DNA of 64,000 nucleotides from CAMDPA01 sp965223035 (GTDB lineage Bacteria; Pseudomonadota; Alphaproteobacteria; Rhizobiales; Hyphomicrobiaceae): positions 1,984,001-2,048,000 of the forward strand of contig OZ244980.1 in assembly GCA_965223035.1 (NCBI GenBank), read 5' to 3'. The notes below the pieces were generated by a model, which ran no database searches, was not told where the DNA came from, and saw only the letters and a list, made by a program, of their open reading frames with translations. The position numbers and the translations under genes are program-made. Position 1 is the first letter of the stretch, and every line of letters begins with the position of its first letter. Positions 50,195-59,111 of the stretch are shown here, piece after piece.

Positions 50195-51094
50195 GTGGGC
50201 GCGTTAGAACAGCAGGCCGCGTGTTGGCAGCGCGATGGCGATGGCACCGGCCGGCGCAAACACCATCAGCTGTCGCGAACCGGGCACTTGTTTGCAGCGG
50301 CGGCGTTGTCGGGCGTGATGCTCGGTGCCGGTACGGCCTTTGCGCGTGGGCCCGATACCGACTGCCGGCTCGGCGACCGGACCTATCGCATCCGCATGCC
50401 GGCCGGGTATGGCGGCGGCAAGCCGATCGGCGCCATCGTATTTGCGCACGGCTATCGCGGCAGCGCCGCCCAGGTGATGGCCAATGCCGGGCTGGCCCAG
50501 GTCGCCGCCGAACTGGGTGTTGCCTTGATCGCGGCCAAATCGGCCGGCGATGACTGGTCGTTACCCGGAGCGCCGTGGTCGGTCAACAAACCCAAATTCG
50601 ACGAACTGGCCTACTTCGACCGCCTTGTTGCGGATGTGGCGCGGCGCTTTCCGATCGATGAGAAGCGATTGATGGCGAGCGGATTTTCCGCTGGCGGCAT
50701 GATGGTTTGGACGCTTGCTTGCCATCGCAGTACACAGTTTGCCGCGTTCGCGCCGATCGCCGGAACATTTTGGCAGCCGGAGCCGAAGACCTGCACGACG
50801 CCACCGGCGAGCCTGATCCATATTCACGGGGATCAGGACCGTATCGTGCCGCTGAAAGGGCGCAAAATCGGCGATACGCGCCAGGGTGATGTTCCTCAAG
50901 TGATCAAAATGTATGCCCGGTACGGGGCCTTCGGCCCGCCGCAGCTCAGTAACGGCGGCGGCCTGCGCTGCGCTGATCGGCGCAACCCGCGGGGACATAT
51001 CCTCAATTTCTGCCAATTTTCCGGTGGTCATTGGCTGCGGCCGGACCATGTCCGCCGGGCTTGGAAGAGGTTCGAGGCGGCTGGACGCCTCTAA
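50195..51094 (+). CDS. Secreted PHB depolymerase-like esterase (LpqC/COG3509 family)
   Basis: An alpha/beta hydrolase of about 299 aa. GTG 50195 is a tentative start (GGGG 7 nt upstream); GTG 50183 or a start nearer the hydrophobic segment LFAAAALSGVMLGAGTAFA are alternatives, and this segment appears to be a signal peptide. The catalytic Ser is in MASGFSAGGMM, the Asp in IHGDQDRIVPL and the His in SGGHWLRP. IVFAHGYRGSAAQVM forms the oxyanion region. Paired cysteines (CRLGDRTY, CHRST, KTCTTP) suggest periplasmic or outside location. Substrate may be polyhydroxybutyrate oligomers, feruloyl or other esters. Confidence 0.78.
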   Translation: MGALEQQAACWQRDGDGTGRRKHHQLSRTGHLFAAAALSGVMLGAGTAFARGPDTDCRLGDRTYRIRMPAGYGGGKPIGAIVFAHGYRGSAAQVMANAGLAQVAAELGVALIAAKSAGDDWSLPGAPWSVNKPKFDELAYFDRLVADVARRFPIDEKRLMASGFSAGGMMVWTLACHRSTQFAAFAPIAGTFWQPEPKTCTTPPASLIHIHGDQDRIVPLKGRKIGDTRQGDVPQVIKMYARYGAFGPPQLSNGGGLRCADRRNPRGHILNFCQFSGGHWLRPDHVRRAWKRFEAAGRL

Positions 51095-51160
51095 GCTGTT
51101 CGGCCCCTCCCGGGATCATCTTTGCGCGTTCAATTGGAACCCAATTGGAACCCGACTGAG

Positions 51161-51241
51161 ATCGTGTCCGCCTGAGGCGGATCAGCCTTGCCGGCTCGCT
51201 CCCGGCGGCGGCTGACGAGGCGGGCCACCTCCGTGATCTAG
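51161..51241. repeat. Family 2 intergenic repeat ending at the amidase stop
   Basis: GATCGTGTCCGCCTGAGGC, GGATCAGCCTTGCCGGCTCG, then a shortened tail closing with GTGATCTAG. The CTAG (51238-51241) contains the TAG stop of the minus-strand amidase gene. Confidence 0.72.
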
Positions 51242-52428
51242 GCGCCGACGATGCCGCAATGGCGTCCCAGCTCAACGGCCAGATCCAGAAGCACTTCGTC
51301 GGCACCCGGCCACCCGATCAACGACAAGCTGGCAGGGCAGCCGGCCACGGTGCCGACCGGCAGGCACAGTTGTGGCAATCCGGCCAGGCCGGCAAGGCAG
51401 GTCAGGCGCATGGCGCGGCTGCGAAACGTTTCCAGTGAATCGGCGTCGACGTCGGCGCGGGGGGCGATCGACGGCGCCGTCGGTAGCGCGATCAGGGTGC
51501 CTGGCACCACAACGCCCCTGAGATGCTCCCTGGCAGCGGCGATCATGAGCCGGCCGGCGGCGGCTTGCGCAGGCGTGACCGAGGCCGCGAATTCGATCCG
51601 CTCCTTGATGCCGGGTCCCAAGTTCGGATTGGCGCGCTCGACAAAGGCGCCAAACGATTGCCAAACCTCGCTGGCCTGCACGGTCCTCAAGGCGTCGCAC
51701 CAAGCGTCATACTGCTTGGGCAGCACGTTCACCTCGGCCGTCGGCGGCAGCAGGGCAGCAGCGCGCTTCAGGAACGCGCGACCAAGTTCAGCGATGTCCT
51801 CGTCGACCAGTGTAAACGCATCGCCGGCGACCAACAGGCGGTTCGGCGCGGCGGCCGCTTGGGTCGCATCATCGAGCAAAACGGCGCCGACGCGCCGGAA
51901 CACTCCGGGTGTGCTGGCGAACCAGCCGGCGACGTCGAACGAAGGCGCCATCGCCATGGCGCCGGTCATATCGACGCGGCCATGGGTCGGACGTAGGCCG
52001 TAGAGGCCATTGAACGCCGCTGGAATGCGGACCGAGCCGGCGGTGTCGCTGCCGAGCGCAAAATCGCAGACGCCCGCCCCGCATGCCGCCGCCGATCCGC
52101 TCGAAGATCCGCCGGGGACCCGGCCCGGGGCGCGCAGGTTGGGCGGCATCCCGTAGTGAGCATTGATCCCGGTCAGGCTGTAGAACAGCTCCTCGCAGAT
52201 CGCCTTGCCGACGACCGTGGCGCCCGCCGCCAAGATCCGCTCGATCGCGGCGGCATGGGCGGTGGCCGGTTGCTGCTCGGCGAGCCATTCCGGGCTACCG
52301 CCGCCGGTTCGGTAGCCAGCCATATCGTACATGTCCTTGACCACCGCCGTCAGCCCGGCGAGCGGCCCATCGGCCGCGCCAGAGACGGGGGCCTGCAGAT
52401 CGTGGGGAACGAAGAACGATTGCCTCAC
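51238..52428 (-). CDS. Amidase signature family hydrolase
   Basis: A 396-aa amidase with the Ser-cisSer-Lys triad: Lys in VVKDMYD at about residue 31, the cis-Ser in GGSSSGSAAA and the nucleophile in LGSDTAGSVRIPAAF. The family block NGLYGLRPTHGRV follows, and LAGLPQLCLPVG is the C-terminal core. GTG 52428 is favoured: it overlaps the upstream deacetylase stop (GTGA) with AAGGAG 8 nt away. Coupling with a polysaccharide-deacetylase/PuuE-like gene suggests a two-step C-N bond hydrolysis, perhaps of an amide or ureide. The TAG stop is in a repeat CTAG. Substrate unknown. Confidence 0.88.
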   Translation of the reverse strand: MRQSFFVPHDLQAPVSGAADGPLAGLTAVVKDMYDMAGYRTGGGSPEWLAEQQPATAHAAAIERILAAGATVVGKAICEELFYSLTGINAHYGMPPNLRAPGRVPGGSSSGSAAACGAGVCDFALGSDTAGSVRIPAAFNGLYGLRPTHGRVDMTGAMAMAPSFDVAGWFASTPGVFRRVGAVLLDDATQAAAAPNRLLVAGDAFTLVDEDIAELGRAFLKRAAALLPPTAEVNVLPKQYDAWCDALRTVQASEVWQSFGAFVERANPNLGPGIKERIEFAASVTPAQAAAGRLMIAAAREHLRGVVVPGTLIALPTAPSIAPRADVDADSLETFRSRAMRLTCLAGLAGLPQLCLPVGTVAGCPASLSLIGWPGADEVLLDLAVELGRHCGIVGA

Positions 52429-53294
52429 GCCGGTTGCTCCTTGTACCAATCCAGAATGCGGCGACCGTCCCAGGCGGCCACGCCAGGACGGCTCAGCACT
52501 GCCTCGAAGGCCCGACGCAGGTCGCCGATGCGATGCGGTACGCCGGAAAGATAACAGTGCATCGCGATCGCCATGAACTTGGGGCGCTGCGCTGATTCTT
52601 CATAAAGGCAGTCGAACTGATCCATCACCCGCCGATACATCTGCTCGGAGGGTTGGCCCTGTAGCGCCATCAGGACAATGTCGTGCAGCTCGAAGTTATA
52701 GGGGAGCGCGACGACGGGCCGATGCGTGGTCTGCAAGCTCACCGGCTCGTCGTCCAGAACCCAGTCGCCGATGTACTCGATGCCGGCGGCGGACAAGTGG
52801 TCGAGGGTGTCGAAGGTTTGCGTCAGGCCCGGCCCGAACCATCCCCGAGGCGGCTGCCCCCAAAACTTTTTGATGATCTCCACCGACTTGTCGATCATCG
52901 CTCTTTGGTCCTCAAGCTTATGCATCGGAACCTGATCGTAGCCGTGCGCATTCAATTCCCATCCGGAATCGACACAGGCTTGGGCCACCTGCGGATAGGT
53001 CTCGCAGACGCGCGCGTTAAGTGTCACCGTCGGGGTCAATTTGAGGGCGTCCAGCATGCGCTTTAGGCGCCAGAAGCCGACCCGCATGCCGTACTCATGC
53101 CAACTCCAATTGGGATGGTCAGGCAGCATCGGTTGGCCTTGCGGCGGTGAGATCACCATGCGGGCCATCGGTCGCGCCATGTCCCATTCCTCCAGCGCCA
53201 ATACCGGCCAGACGATCAAGCGCAGACCATCGGGCAGCCGCAGGGCTGGACGACCTTCAATCGCGGAATAGGCAAGGCGTTGTCTGGGATGCAT
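52425..53294 (-). CDS. Polysaccharide deacetylase family protein, PuuE-like
   Basis: A 289-aa NodB-fold enzyme. The family blocks are VTLNARVCETYPQVAQACVDSGWELNAHGYDQ split at about residues 90-115, with the metal-binding His in NAHGYDQ; PPRGWFGPGLTQTFDTLDHLSAAGIEYIGDW; and FMAIAMHCYLSGVPHRI near the end with another His. The usual first DD motif is replaced (TVTLNARV). This subgroup is closer to the cofactor-free allantoinase PuuE and peptidoglycan-unrelated deacetylases than to NodB. Its stop overlaps the amidase start by 4 nt. The reaction is probably amide or ureide hydrolysis; the substrate is not known. Confidence 0.8.
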   Translation of the reverse strand: MHPRQRLAYSAIEGRPALRLPDGLRLIVWPVLALEEWDMARPMARMVISPPQGQPMLPDHPNWSWHEYGMRVGFWRLKRMLDALKLTPTVTLNARVCETYPQVAQACVDSGWELNAHGYDQVPMHKLEDQRAMIDKSVEIIKKFWGQPPRGWFGPGLTQTFDTLDHLSAAGIEYIGDWVLDDEPVSLQTTHRPVVALPYNFELHDIVLMALQGQPSEQMYRRVMDQFDCLYEESAQRPKFMAIAMHCYLSGVPHRIGDLRRAFEAVLSRPGVAAWDGRRILDWYKEQPA

Positions 53295-53476
53295 CTGCGT
53301 TCAACCTCTTGTGTTGCAAGCGCTGCGAACCGTCAGCTTGGCGGCTGTCAATGGCCTGATGTGATGGTCTGATGCGATGGTATCGAAGCCACCATCGCGC
53401 TCGCTGACCGCGGACAGCGAGCAGGTGTGGCGATCGATGTCGCTCGTGTGGCGGTTCCATCTCAAACGATCATGAC

Positions 53477-54322
53477 CTAATCCAGCTTGAAGCCCTTGCG
53501 CCGCACGAAGTCCCCCCAGTCAGTCCGCTCCGGAACCGCATATTGACGGGCCTTGTCCTCCGACCAGCCGTAGGCGGGATGCTCACCGAACCGTTCAGTA
53601 TCGCGTTGCTTGCGATAGGGCGCCATCGCCCGTCTGCGGGCATCGTAAGCGTCGATCGCGCCCTCAACGCCGTCCTCGTTGAAGCTGTCGCGGTGGACCG
53701 TATGGCTGAGCGGCAGGCGCAGGCTGATCCAGTGATCGCGCGCGGGCCATCCAAGCCCTAGACCGGCGACGGGAAACACGTGATCGGGAAGCTGCAAGAT
53801 CTCACTGACCTGCGCAGCGTGGTTGCGAATGACGCTGATCGGGCAGCACCCCAATCCCGCCGCTTCTGCCGCGACCACGAAGGTCGAGAGCGCGATGCTG
53901 GCATCGACCGATGCGTTGAAAAACGCGTCGAGATGATCGTTGGGAAATGGCTTGTCTCGCCATTGCTGGATCTGGCGCTGGCGTCGATTGTTGCCGAGGA
54001 AGACCAATAGATGCGGACAGCCGGGCAGCCAATCCTGGTCCGCCAGAAGGTCATTGATCCGCTGGCGCTTGGTTGGATCCTCCACGATCAAAATGTCGCG
54101 TTGCTGCAAGTCGCTCTTGGTCGGCGAAGTCAGCGCCAGCGCGCACAGGGTCTCGATCAGCGCCGGCGGCAACTTGTGGTCGCGATACCAGCGCACGACC
54201 CCGCGCGTCGCAAGCTGCCGCCACGTCTCCGGCGGTTCGATGCCATCGCTATCGTCCGGCGCACCCTCACCGAAGCGAAGCCGCAGATTGGCGAACATAT
54301 CGCCTTGGTCATTGCCTGCCAT
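53477..54322 (-). CDS. Nitroreductase family flavoprotein
   Basis: A 281-aa FMN-dependent oxidoreductase of the NfsA/FRP-like type. RGVVRWYRDHKLPPALIETLCALALTSPTKSDLQ resembles the family's RRSxRxF motif and the start of the FMN site; ALSTFVVAAEAAGLGCCPISVIRN and DHVFPVAGLGLGWPA are the later FMN-binding and dimer regions. It reduces nitro compounds, quinones or flavins with NAD(P)H in the cytoplasm. The C terminus has Tyr/Trp-rich HPAYGWSEDKARQYA. Encoded 65 nt from the dienelactone hydrolase gene on the same strand, possibly a single unit for xenobiotic turnover. Confidence 0.87.
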   Translation of the reverse strand: MAGNDQGDMFANLRLRFGEGAPDDSDGIEPPETWRQLATRGVVRWYRDHKLPPALIETLCALALTSPTKSDLQQRDILIVEDPTKRQRINDLLADQDWLPGCPHLLVFLGNNRRQRQIQQWRDKPFPNDHLDAFFNASVDASIALSTFVVAAEAAGLGCCPISVIRNHAAQVSEILQLPDHVFPVAGLGLGWPARDHWISLRLPLSHTVHRDSFNEDGVEGAIDAYDARRRAMAPYRKQRDTERFGEHPAYGWSEDKARQYAVPERTDWGDFVRRKGFKLD

Positions 54323-54387
54323 TGATCCGTTTCTCCCGCCATGGCCCCTGCTCGGGTCGCTGGCAGCCGCGGTGCTTCAGCCCAGAT

Positions 54388-55065
54388 CTAGCCAGCTAAA
54401 TGCTGCCGCCAAAAGCCGAGCGTCCGCTGCCAGGCCAATTCGGCGGCAGCCCGATCGTGGGCATCCGGGCGTTGCTCGTTGACGAAGCCGTGCTCGGCCT
54501 CGTAGCGATACAACTCCGGCGTGATGTCGGCGGCCTTGAGCGCCGCCTCGAACGCATCGACGGCGGCGGGCGTGCACCAATCGTCGCGCTGCGCGAAGTG
54601 ATATTGCATCGGCACCTTGATATCGGCGGGCTTGGCAGCGGCCTCCGGAGGAATGCCGTAATAGCATACACCTGCGGAGATCTCCGGGATCTTGCACGCG
54701 CCGATGATGGTCACCGCGCCGCCCATGCAGAAGCCGGTGAGGCCGACCTTGCCGCCGCCGGCTTTCAGATATTGGACCGCGCCGCGGACGCTTTGCTCGG
54801 TGGCATCGAGGAAGTTGAGCGAACCCATCTCCTTGGCCGCGGCATCCTTGTCGTGATAGGGCACAACCACGCCGCCATACAGATCAGGTGCCAACGCGTC
54901 GTAGCCGGCCGCCGCGTAACGATCGCAAATCCCCCGTATCTGGTCCTGCAGGCCCCACCACTCCTGGATGACGACCACGGCGGGCGCGCTGGCCCGGCCG
55001 GCCTTGGCGAGATAGCCCTCGGCGGCCTTGCCGTCGGGCCGGTTGAACGTAATCCGTGTGCCCAT
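54388..55065 (-). CDS. Dienelactone hydrolase family protein
   Basis: A 225-aa alpha/beta hydrolase. Catalytic Cys in LTGFCMGGAV (C-x-G replaces the usual Ser motif), Asp in FAQRDDWCTP and His in YEAEHGFVNE. N-terminal core: APAVVVIQEWWGLQDQIRGICDRYAAAGYDALAPDLYGG, with the Glu of QEWWGL that positions the Cys. The family opens dienelactones from chloro-aromatic breakdown or related lactones; many members have unknown substrates. It starts at ATG 55065 and lies upstream of the nitroreductase gene on the same strand. Confidence 0.9.
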   Translation of the reverse strand: MGTRITFNRPDGKAAEGYLAKAGRASAPAVVVIQEWWGLQDQIRGICDRYAAAGYDALAPDLYGGVVVPYHDKDAAAKEMGSLNFLDATEQSVRGAVQYLKAGGGKVGLTGFCMGGAVTIIGACKIPEISAGVCYYGIPPEAAAKPADIKVPMQYHFAQRDDWCTPAAVDAFEAALKAADITPELYRYEAEHGFVNEQRPDAHDRAAAELAWQRTLGFWRQHLAG

Positions 55066-55195
55066 CTGCTGTCTCCCAGACCTGTTCTGTTGTGTTCCTA
55101 TGACGTCCCGATCACCGGCCGGGTCGCCGACCCGTGACCACTATCGCGGACATCGCCCGGTGCAATCAATAGCGCAGGTGGCAATCGGTTCGCGA

Positions 55196-57121
55196 TCAGC
55201 TGGGCGCGTCGCCGCGATTCGCGACAGCGGGCTCGAGCAGACGGTTGAGACGCTGCATAAAGGCGGCCGGATCGTCGGGCACCTCGCCATCCAGGATCTG
55301 CGCTTGGTCCAACAGCAAATGCGCCAGATCACCAACCTTAGTCTCATCGCCCTTTGCGCGGGCCGCCGATACCGCCTGCACCAATTGGTGGCGCATGTTG
55401 AGCTCCAAGATCGGTTTGTTGCTTTCGGTGCGCTGGGCTTGCGCCAAGATCCGCTCCAAGGCCCGATCCGGCCCGGCGCCGGCGGCCACGAGACACGCCG
55501 GACTGTCCGTCAGGCGCTTCGAGATCTTGACGTCTTGCACGCGCGGGCCGAGCGCCGACTTCACGGCCGCGATCACCACGGCGTCGTCGACCGCGTTGGT
55601 TTGCGGCTTCGCCTGTTCATCGTCGCCTTCGACCGGTGCAATCTGGCTGAAATCGACGTCGCCCTGGCTCAGCGATCGCAGCGGCTTGCCCTCGAATTCG
55701 ATCGGTGTCGAGGTCCAAAACGCGTCGACATGATCGCTCAGCAGCAACACCTCGACGCCGTGTGCCTTGGCGGCTTCCAGCTTCGGATTGGATCGCAAGC
55801 GATCGATGCTGTCGCCGACCAGGTAGTAGATCGCTTCCTGCTGCGGTTTGAGGTCGTTAACCACCTGTTTGAGCGTGCGCGGCGAGTCGCCGGCCGTGGT
55901 CGCGAAGCGGGCCAGCGCCAACAACTGATCGCGCTGCTCGTGGTCTTCGTAGATGCCCTCCTTCAACACCGTTCCAAACGCCTCCCACACTTGCGCGTAG
56001 GTATCGGCATCGTTGTCCGCAAGGCTGGCCAGCTCGGATAACACGCGGCCGGTCAGCGCCTTGCGCATCTGGGCGACGAGCGGGTTATTCTGAAGCATCT
56101 CGCGGGAGATGTTGAGCGGCAGGTCCTCGCTGTCGACGATGCCACGCACGAACCGCAGGTAGGGCGGCAGCAATTCAGCGTCGTCGGTGATGAACACGCG
56201 ACGAACGTAGAGCTTCACGCGTCCCTTGCGCGCCGGGTCGAACAGGTCAAATGGGCGGCGGGTCGGCGCGAACAGCAAAACGGCATAGGCCTGTCGGCCC
56301 TCGACCTTATAGTGCAAGGTCATGGCCGGCTCGTCGAAGGCGGCGGCGAGGGTCTGATAGGCTTGCTTGTAGTCCTGACTGCTCAGCTCCGATTTGGAGC
56401 GCTGCCAGATGGCGCTGGCGCTGTTGATCTGGCGCGTCGCGCCGGCGCTGCCGCCGAGCTCGATGGGAAACAGGATGTGATCAGAATAGGTGTGTACGAC
56501 GCGCTCCAAGGTGCCGGGCTCCAGGTAGCGCTTGGCGTCCTGCTTTAGGTGCAACACGATCTCGGTGCCGCGCGTTACGCGCTCGGCCTGGGCCGCGTCT
56601 GCCGGGGTGATCTCGAATTCGGCCCCGCCTGAGGCACGCCAAATCCATGCCTGCTCGCTGCCGGCCCGGCGGCTGACCACCTCGATCCGATCAGCGACCA
56701 TGAATGCGGAATAAAAACCGACGCCGAATTGACCGATCAGACCGGTGCCGTCCTTGGCCTCGGCCAGCTTATCGAGAAAGGCTCGGGTGCCCGATCGGGC
56801 AATGGTGCCAAGATTGTCGATCAGCTCCTGCCGATCCATGCCGATGCCGTTATCCGAAATCGCCAGCGTGCCGGCAGCCGCATCGGGAGCAATTCTGATC
56901 TTCAGCTGCGCATCCTCGGCGAGCAGCTCCGGTTTTGCGATCGCCTCGTAGCGCAGCTTGTCGCAGGCATCGGATGCGTTGGAGATCAACTCGCGCAAGA
57001 AGATCTCGGTTTCGGAATAGACCGAGTGCACCATCAGACGCAGGACTTCGGCGACTTCGGCTTGAAAGGCGAACGATTGGCTGGCCGAGGTCTGCGATGT
57101 GTTGTCGGGTGCTGTGTTCAT
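55196..57121 (-). CDS. htpG: Chaperone HtpG (Hsp90 family)
   Basis: A 641-aa Hsp90. ATG 57121 follows GGAGG and is preferred to an in-frame start at 57172. ATP-binding GHKL domain: FLRELISNASDACDKLR (with the catalytic Glu), ISDNGIGMDRQEL and GLIGQFGVGFYSAFMVAD. The middle domain has GRVKLYVRRVFITDDAELLPPYLRFVRG and SREMLQNNPL, and the C-terminal dimer domain ends with LLDQAQILDGEVPDDPAAFMQRLN. The cytoplasmic chaperone acts on client proteins under stress. A heat-shock-like promoter (57160-57187) is just upstream. Confidence 0.96.
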   Translation of the reverse strand: MNTAPDNTSQTSASQSFAFQAEVAEVLRLMVHSVYSETEIFLRELISNASDACDKLRYEAIAKPELLAEDAQLKIRIAPDAAAGTLAISDNGIGMDRQELIDNLGTIARSGTRAFLDKLAEAKDGTGLIGQFGVGFYSAFMVADRIEVVSRRAGSEQAWIWRASGGAEFEITPADAAQAERVTRGTEIVLHLKQDAKRYLEPGTLERVVHTYSDHILFPIELGGSAGATRQINSASAIWQRSKSELSSQDYKQAYQTLAAAFDEPAMTLHYKVEGRQAYAVLLFAPTRRPFDLFDPARKGRVKLYVRRVFITDDAELLPPYLRFVRGIVDSEDLPLNISREMLQNNPLVAQMRKALTGRVLSELASLADNDADTYAQVWEAFGTVLKEGIYEDHEQRDQLLALARFATTAGDSPRTLKQVVNDLKPQQEAIYYLVGDSIDRLRSNPKLEAAKAHGVEVLLLSDHVDAFWTSTPIEFEGKPLRSLSQGDVDFSQIAPVEGDDEQAKPQTNAVDDAVVIAAVKSALGPRVQDVKISKRLTDSPACLVAAGAGPDRALERILAQAQRTESNKPILELNMRHQLVQAVSAARAKGDETKVGDLAHLLLDQAQILDGEVPDDPAAFMQRLNRLLEPAVANRGDAPS

Positions 57122-57159
57122 AAGACCTCCACCGGCCGCGCTGCTTCGCCACGGCCCGG

Positions 57160-57187
57160 ATATAGCGACCACGTCAGGTCATGCAAG
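57160..57187 (-). promoter_or_regulatory. Possible heat-shock promoter of htpG
   Basis: On the minus strand CTTG (57184-57187) and CTATAT (57160-57165) are separated by 18 nt, matching the alphaproteobacterial RpoH pattern CTTG, 17-18 nt, CYTATNT. It lies about 40 nt before the htpG start. CTTGCAT/CTATAT would also pass as a sigma-70 promoter. Confidence 0.5.
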
Positions 57188-57211
57188 GGGCGCGTGGCGA
57201 GCGCAGGGCCG

Positions 57212-57278
57212 CTTGATCATCCTTGTGCCTTGGATTGGAACTGTCTTAGCGGTTCTGATTCAAGTTATAGTGATCTAG
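57212..57278. repeat. CTAG-bounded hairpin element (family 1, copy 8, degenerate)
   Basis: TTGATCATCCTTGTGCC, TTGGATTGGAACTG, loop, CGGTTCTGATTCAAG, TTATAGTGAT, CTAG. Both arms have changed, but pairing is partly kept. The final CTAG contains the TAG stop of the minus-strand thioesterase gene (57275-57277), between that gene and htpG. Confidence 0.72.
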
Positions 57279-57694
57279 CCTGCCGCATTGAACAGCGCGA
57301 TCACCTCGGCCGGCACGGGGACGGAGCGCAGCTTGCCGGTGTCGGGGTCGCGCCCGACCAACACACGCTTTTCCTGGCTCTCGACGGCAACATCCTTGCC
57401 GCGCAGCAGTTTGTGCTCAATTTGAAAGCTGGACCGGCCAAACTGAGGAATGCTGGTCTCGATCGTCACCCGGTCGCCGTAGCTCGATGGGATATGAAAC
57501 TGCGCGCGGGTATCGACCAGCGGGAAGCCAACCAGGTTATAACGCTGCAAGAACACCTTTTTCGGTAGGCCTGCGTTTTCGAAGTGCTCCAGGATGTTGT
57601 TGTCGAACCAGCGAAAATAGTTGGGAAAATACACGATGTCGGCGGGGTCGCAGTCGCCCCATTCAATGCGGATCTCGCGACGGGTTATCAGCAT
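57275..57694 (-). CDS. Acyl-CoA thioesterase, 4-hydroxybenzoyl-CoA thioesterase family
   Basis: A 139-aa hotdog-fold thioesterase. ATG 57694 with AAGGAG 8 nt upstream begins MLITRREIRIEWGDCDPADIVYFPNYFRWFD; this is the 4HBT active-site helix, with the catalytic Asp in GDCDPADIV. GFPLVDTRAQFHIPSSYGD and FQIEHKLLRGKDVAVESQEKRVLVG follow. It hydrolyses aryl-CoA or short acyl-CoA thioesters in the cytoplasm. The frame is open far upstream (58054) across sequence without family similarity, so the short form is chosen. Its TAG stop is in the CTAG of a hairpin element. Confidence 0.92.
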   Translation of the reverse strand: MLITRREIRIEWGDCDPADIVYFPNYFRWFDNNILEHFENAGLPKKVFLQRYNLVGFPLVDTRAQFHIPSSYGDRVTIETSIPQFGRSSFQIEHKLLRGKDVAVESQEKRVLVGRDPDTGKLRSVPVPAEVIALFNAAG

Positions 57695-57860
57695 GAGGGG
57701 GCACTCCTTGCGTTGGGCCGTGGGCTTTCGTGTCGGCCAATGAAGCCACCGGCGCGGCTTATCCGCCCACGGCGCACATGCACGAGCTGCGTTCTCAGGT
57801 CGGTCGCCGCGCCACGCAAAACCTGTCGCGTCACAGGTGGACCTCATAGACAGGTGGACC

Positions 57861-59111
57861 TCATAGTCTGTGCAAAACGCGCGCGCGCACCGTTCCCGGA
57901 TTGGCGCGAATTTCGGCCAAGATCCCTTCAGCATCCTCCACATGACCATCCGCGTCGAGTACCACATAGCCGATGTCGCCGTCGGTTTGGTAGTGCTGGG
58001 CGGCGATGTTGACCTTGCGGCGCGCAAACACCTCGTTGAGGCGTTGCAACTCACCCGGCAGGTTCTCCTGGACCTGGATGAAACGGGTGCCGGCTGGCCG
58101 TGGCGGCAGCTGGACTTGCGGAAAATTGACGGCGCCAGCCGTCGAGCCGACGTCGGAATACTCCACGAACTTGCGGGCCACCTCCGCGCCGATGCGCTCC
58201 TGCGCCTCTTCCGTCGAGCCGCCGATATGGGGTGTGAGGATCACATTGTCGAGCCCTTGCAATGGACTGCCAAAGCGATCGGCGTTGGAGACCGGCTCAA
58301 CCGGAAAGACGTCGACGGCGGCGCCCGCCAGGTGTCGGCTGCTCAAGGCTGCTGCCAGCGCGTCAAGATCGACCAGTGTTCCCCGGGCGTTGTTGATGAA
58401 GAACGCGCCCGGCTTCATGCGCGCAAATTCGCGGGCGCCAAACATGCTCACCGTCTCGGGCGTTGCGGGCAGATGAACGGTGATAACATCGGCTGCCGCC
58501 AGCAGCTCGTCCAGCGTGTCGGTCGGCTCTACGTTGCCGCGACGTAAGCGATCGGTATGGTCGTAAAACATCACCCGCATGCCCATCGCCTCGGCCAGAT
58601 CGGAGAGCTGGCTGCCGATATTGCCGTAGCCGACGATCCCCAGCGTCTTGCCGCGCACCTCTCGGCTGCCGCTTGCCGACTTGTCCCAGCCGCCGAGGTG
58701 GGCGCTCGCGGAGCGCGGTAAGATCCGCCGGTAGAGCATGATCACCTCAGCGATGGTCAACTCGGCGACGCTTCGGGTGTTGGAGAAGGGCGCGTTAAAG
58801 ACCGGGATGCCCTTGCGCCGTGCTGCGGCAAGATCAACCTGATTGGTTCCTACCGAGAAGCAGCCGATCGCCACCAACTTGTCGGTTGCGGCCACGATCT
58901 GCGCGGTGATCTGCGTGCGTGAACGAATGCCGAGGATGCGCACGCCATCCAGCGCCTCGATCAACGCCGCGCCGTCCAACGCTTTGCCATGGCGCTCCAC
59001 ATTGGTGTAACCGGCGTTGGCGAGGACGGCGACCGCGTTGTCGGATATGTTCTCCAGCAACAGGACCTTGATCTTGTCCTTAGGAAGCGAAGGATTTTGG
59101 ATCGTGCCCAT
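57861..59111 (-). CDS. serA: D-3-phosphoglycerate dehydrogenase with ACT domain
   Basis: A 416-aa enzyme catalysing the first step of serine synthesis, the length of the E. coli type. ATG 59111 begins GTIQNPSLPKDKIKVLLLE. NAD-binding: LGIVGYGNIGSQLSDLAEAMGM; catalytic residues in NNARGTLVD (Arg), the Glu of VDVFPVEPVSN region and LTPHIGGSTEEAQ (His). The C-terminal ACT domain (about 340-416: QENLPGELQRLNEVFARRKVNIAAQHYQTDGDIGYVVLD is its core, with serine-binding Asn/His) implies feedback inhibition by serine. ATG 59111 is chosen over an upstream start at 59168. Confidence 0.95.
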   Translation of the reverse strand: MGTIQNPSLPKDKIKVLLLENISDNAVAVLANAGYTNVERHGKALDGAALIEALDGVRILGIRSRTQITAQIVAATDKLVAIGCFSVGTNQVDLAAARRKGIPVFNAPFSNTRSVAELTIAEVIMLYRRILPRSASAHLGGWDKSASGSREVRGKTLGIVGYGNIGSQLSDLAEAMGMRVMFYDHTDRLRRGNVEPTDTLDELLAAADVITVHLPATPETVSMFGAREFARMKPGAFFINNARGTLVDLDALAAALSSRHLAGAAVDVFPVEPVSNADRFGSPLQGLDNVILTPHIGGSTEEAQERIGAEVARKFVEYSDVGSTAGAVNFPQVQLPPRPAGTRFIQVQENLPGELQRLNEVFARRKVNIAAQHYQTDGDIGYVVLDADGHVEDAEGILAEIRANPGTVRARVLHRL

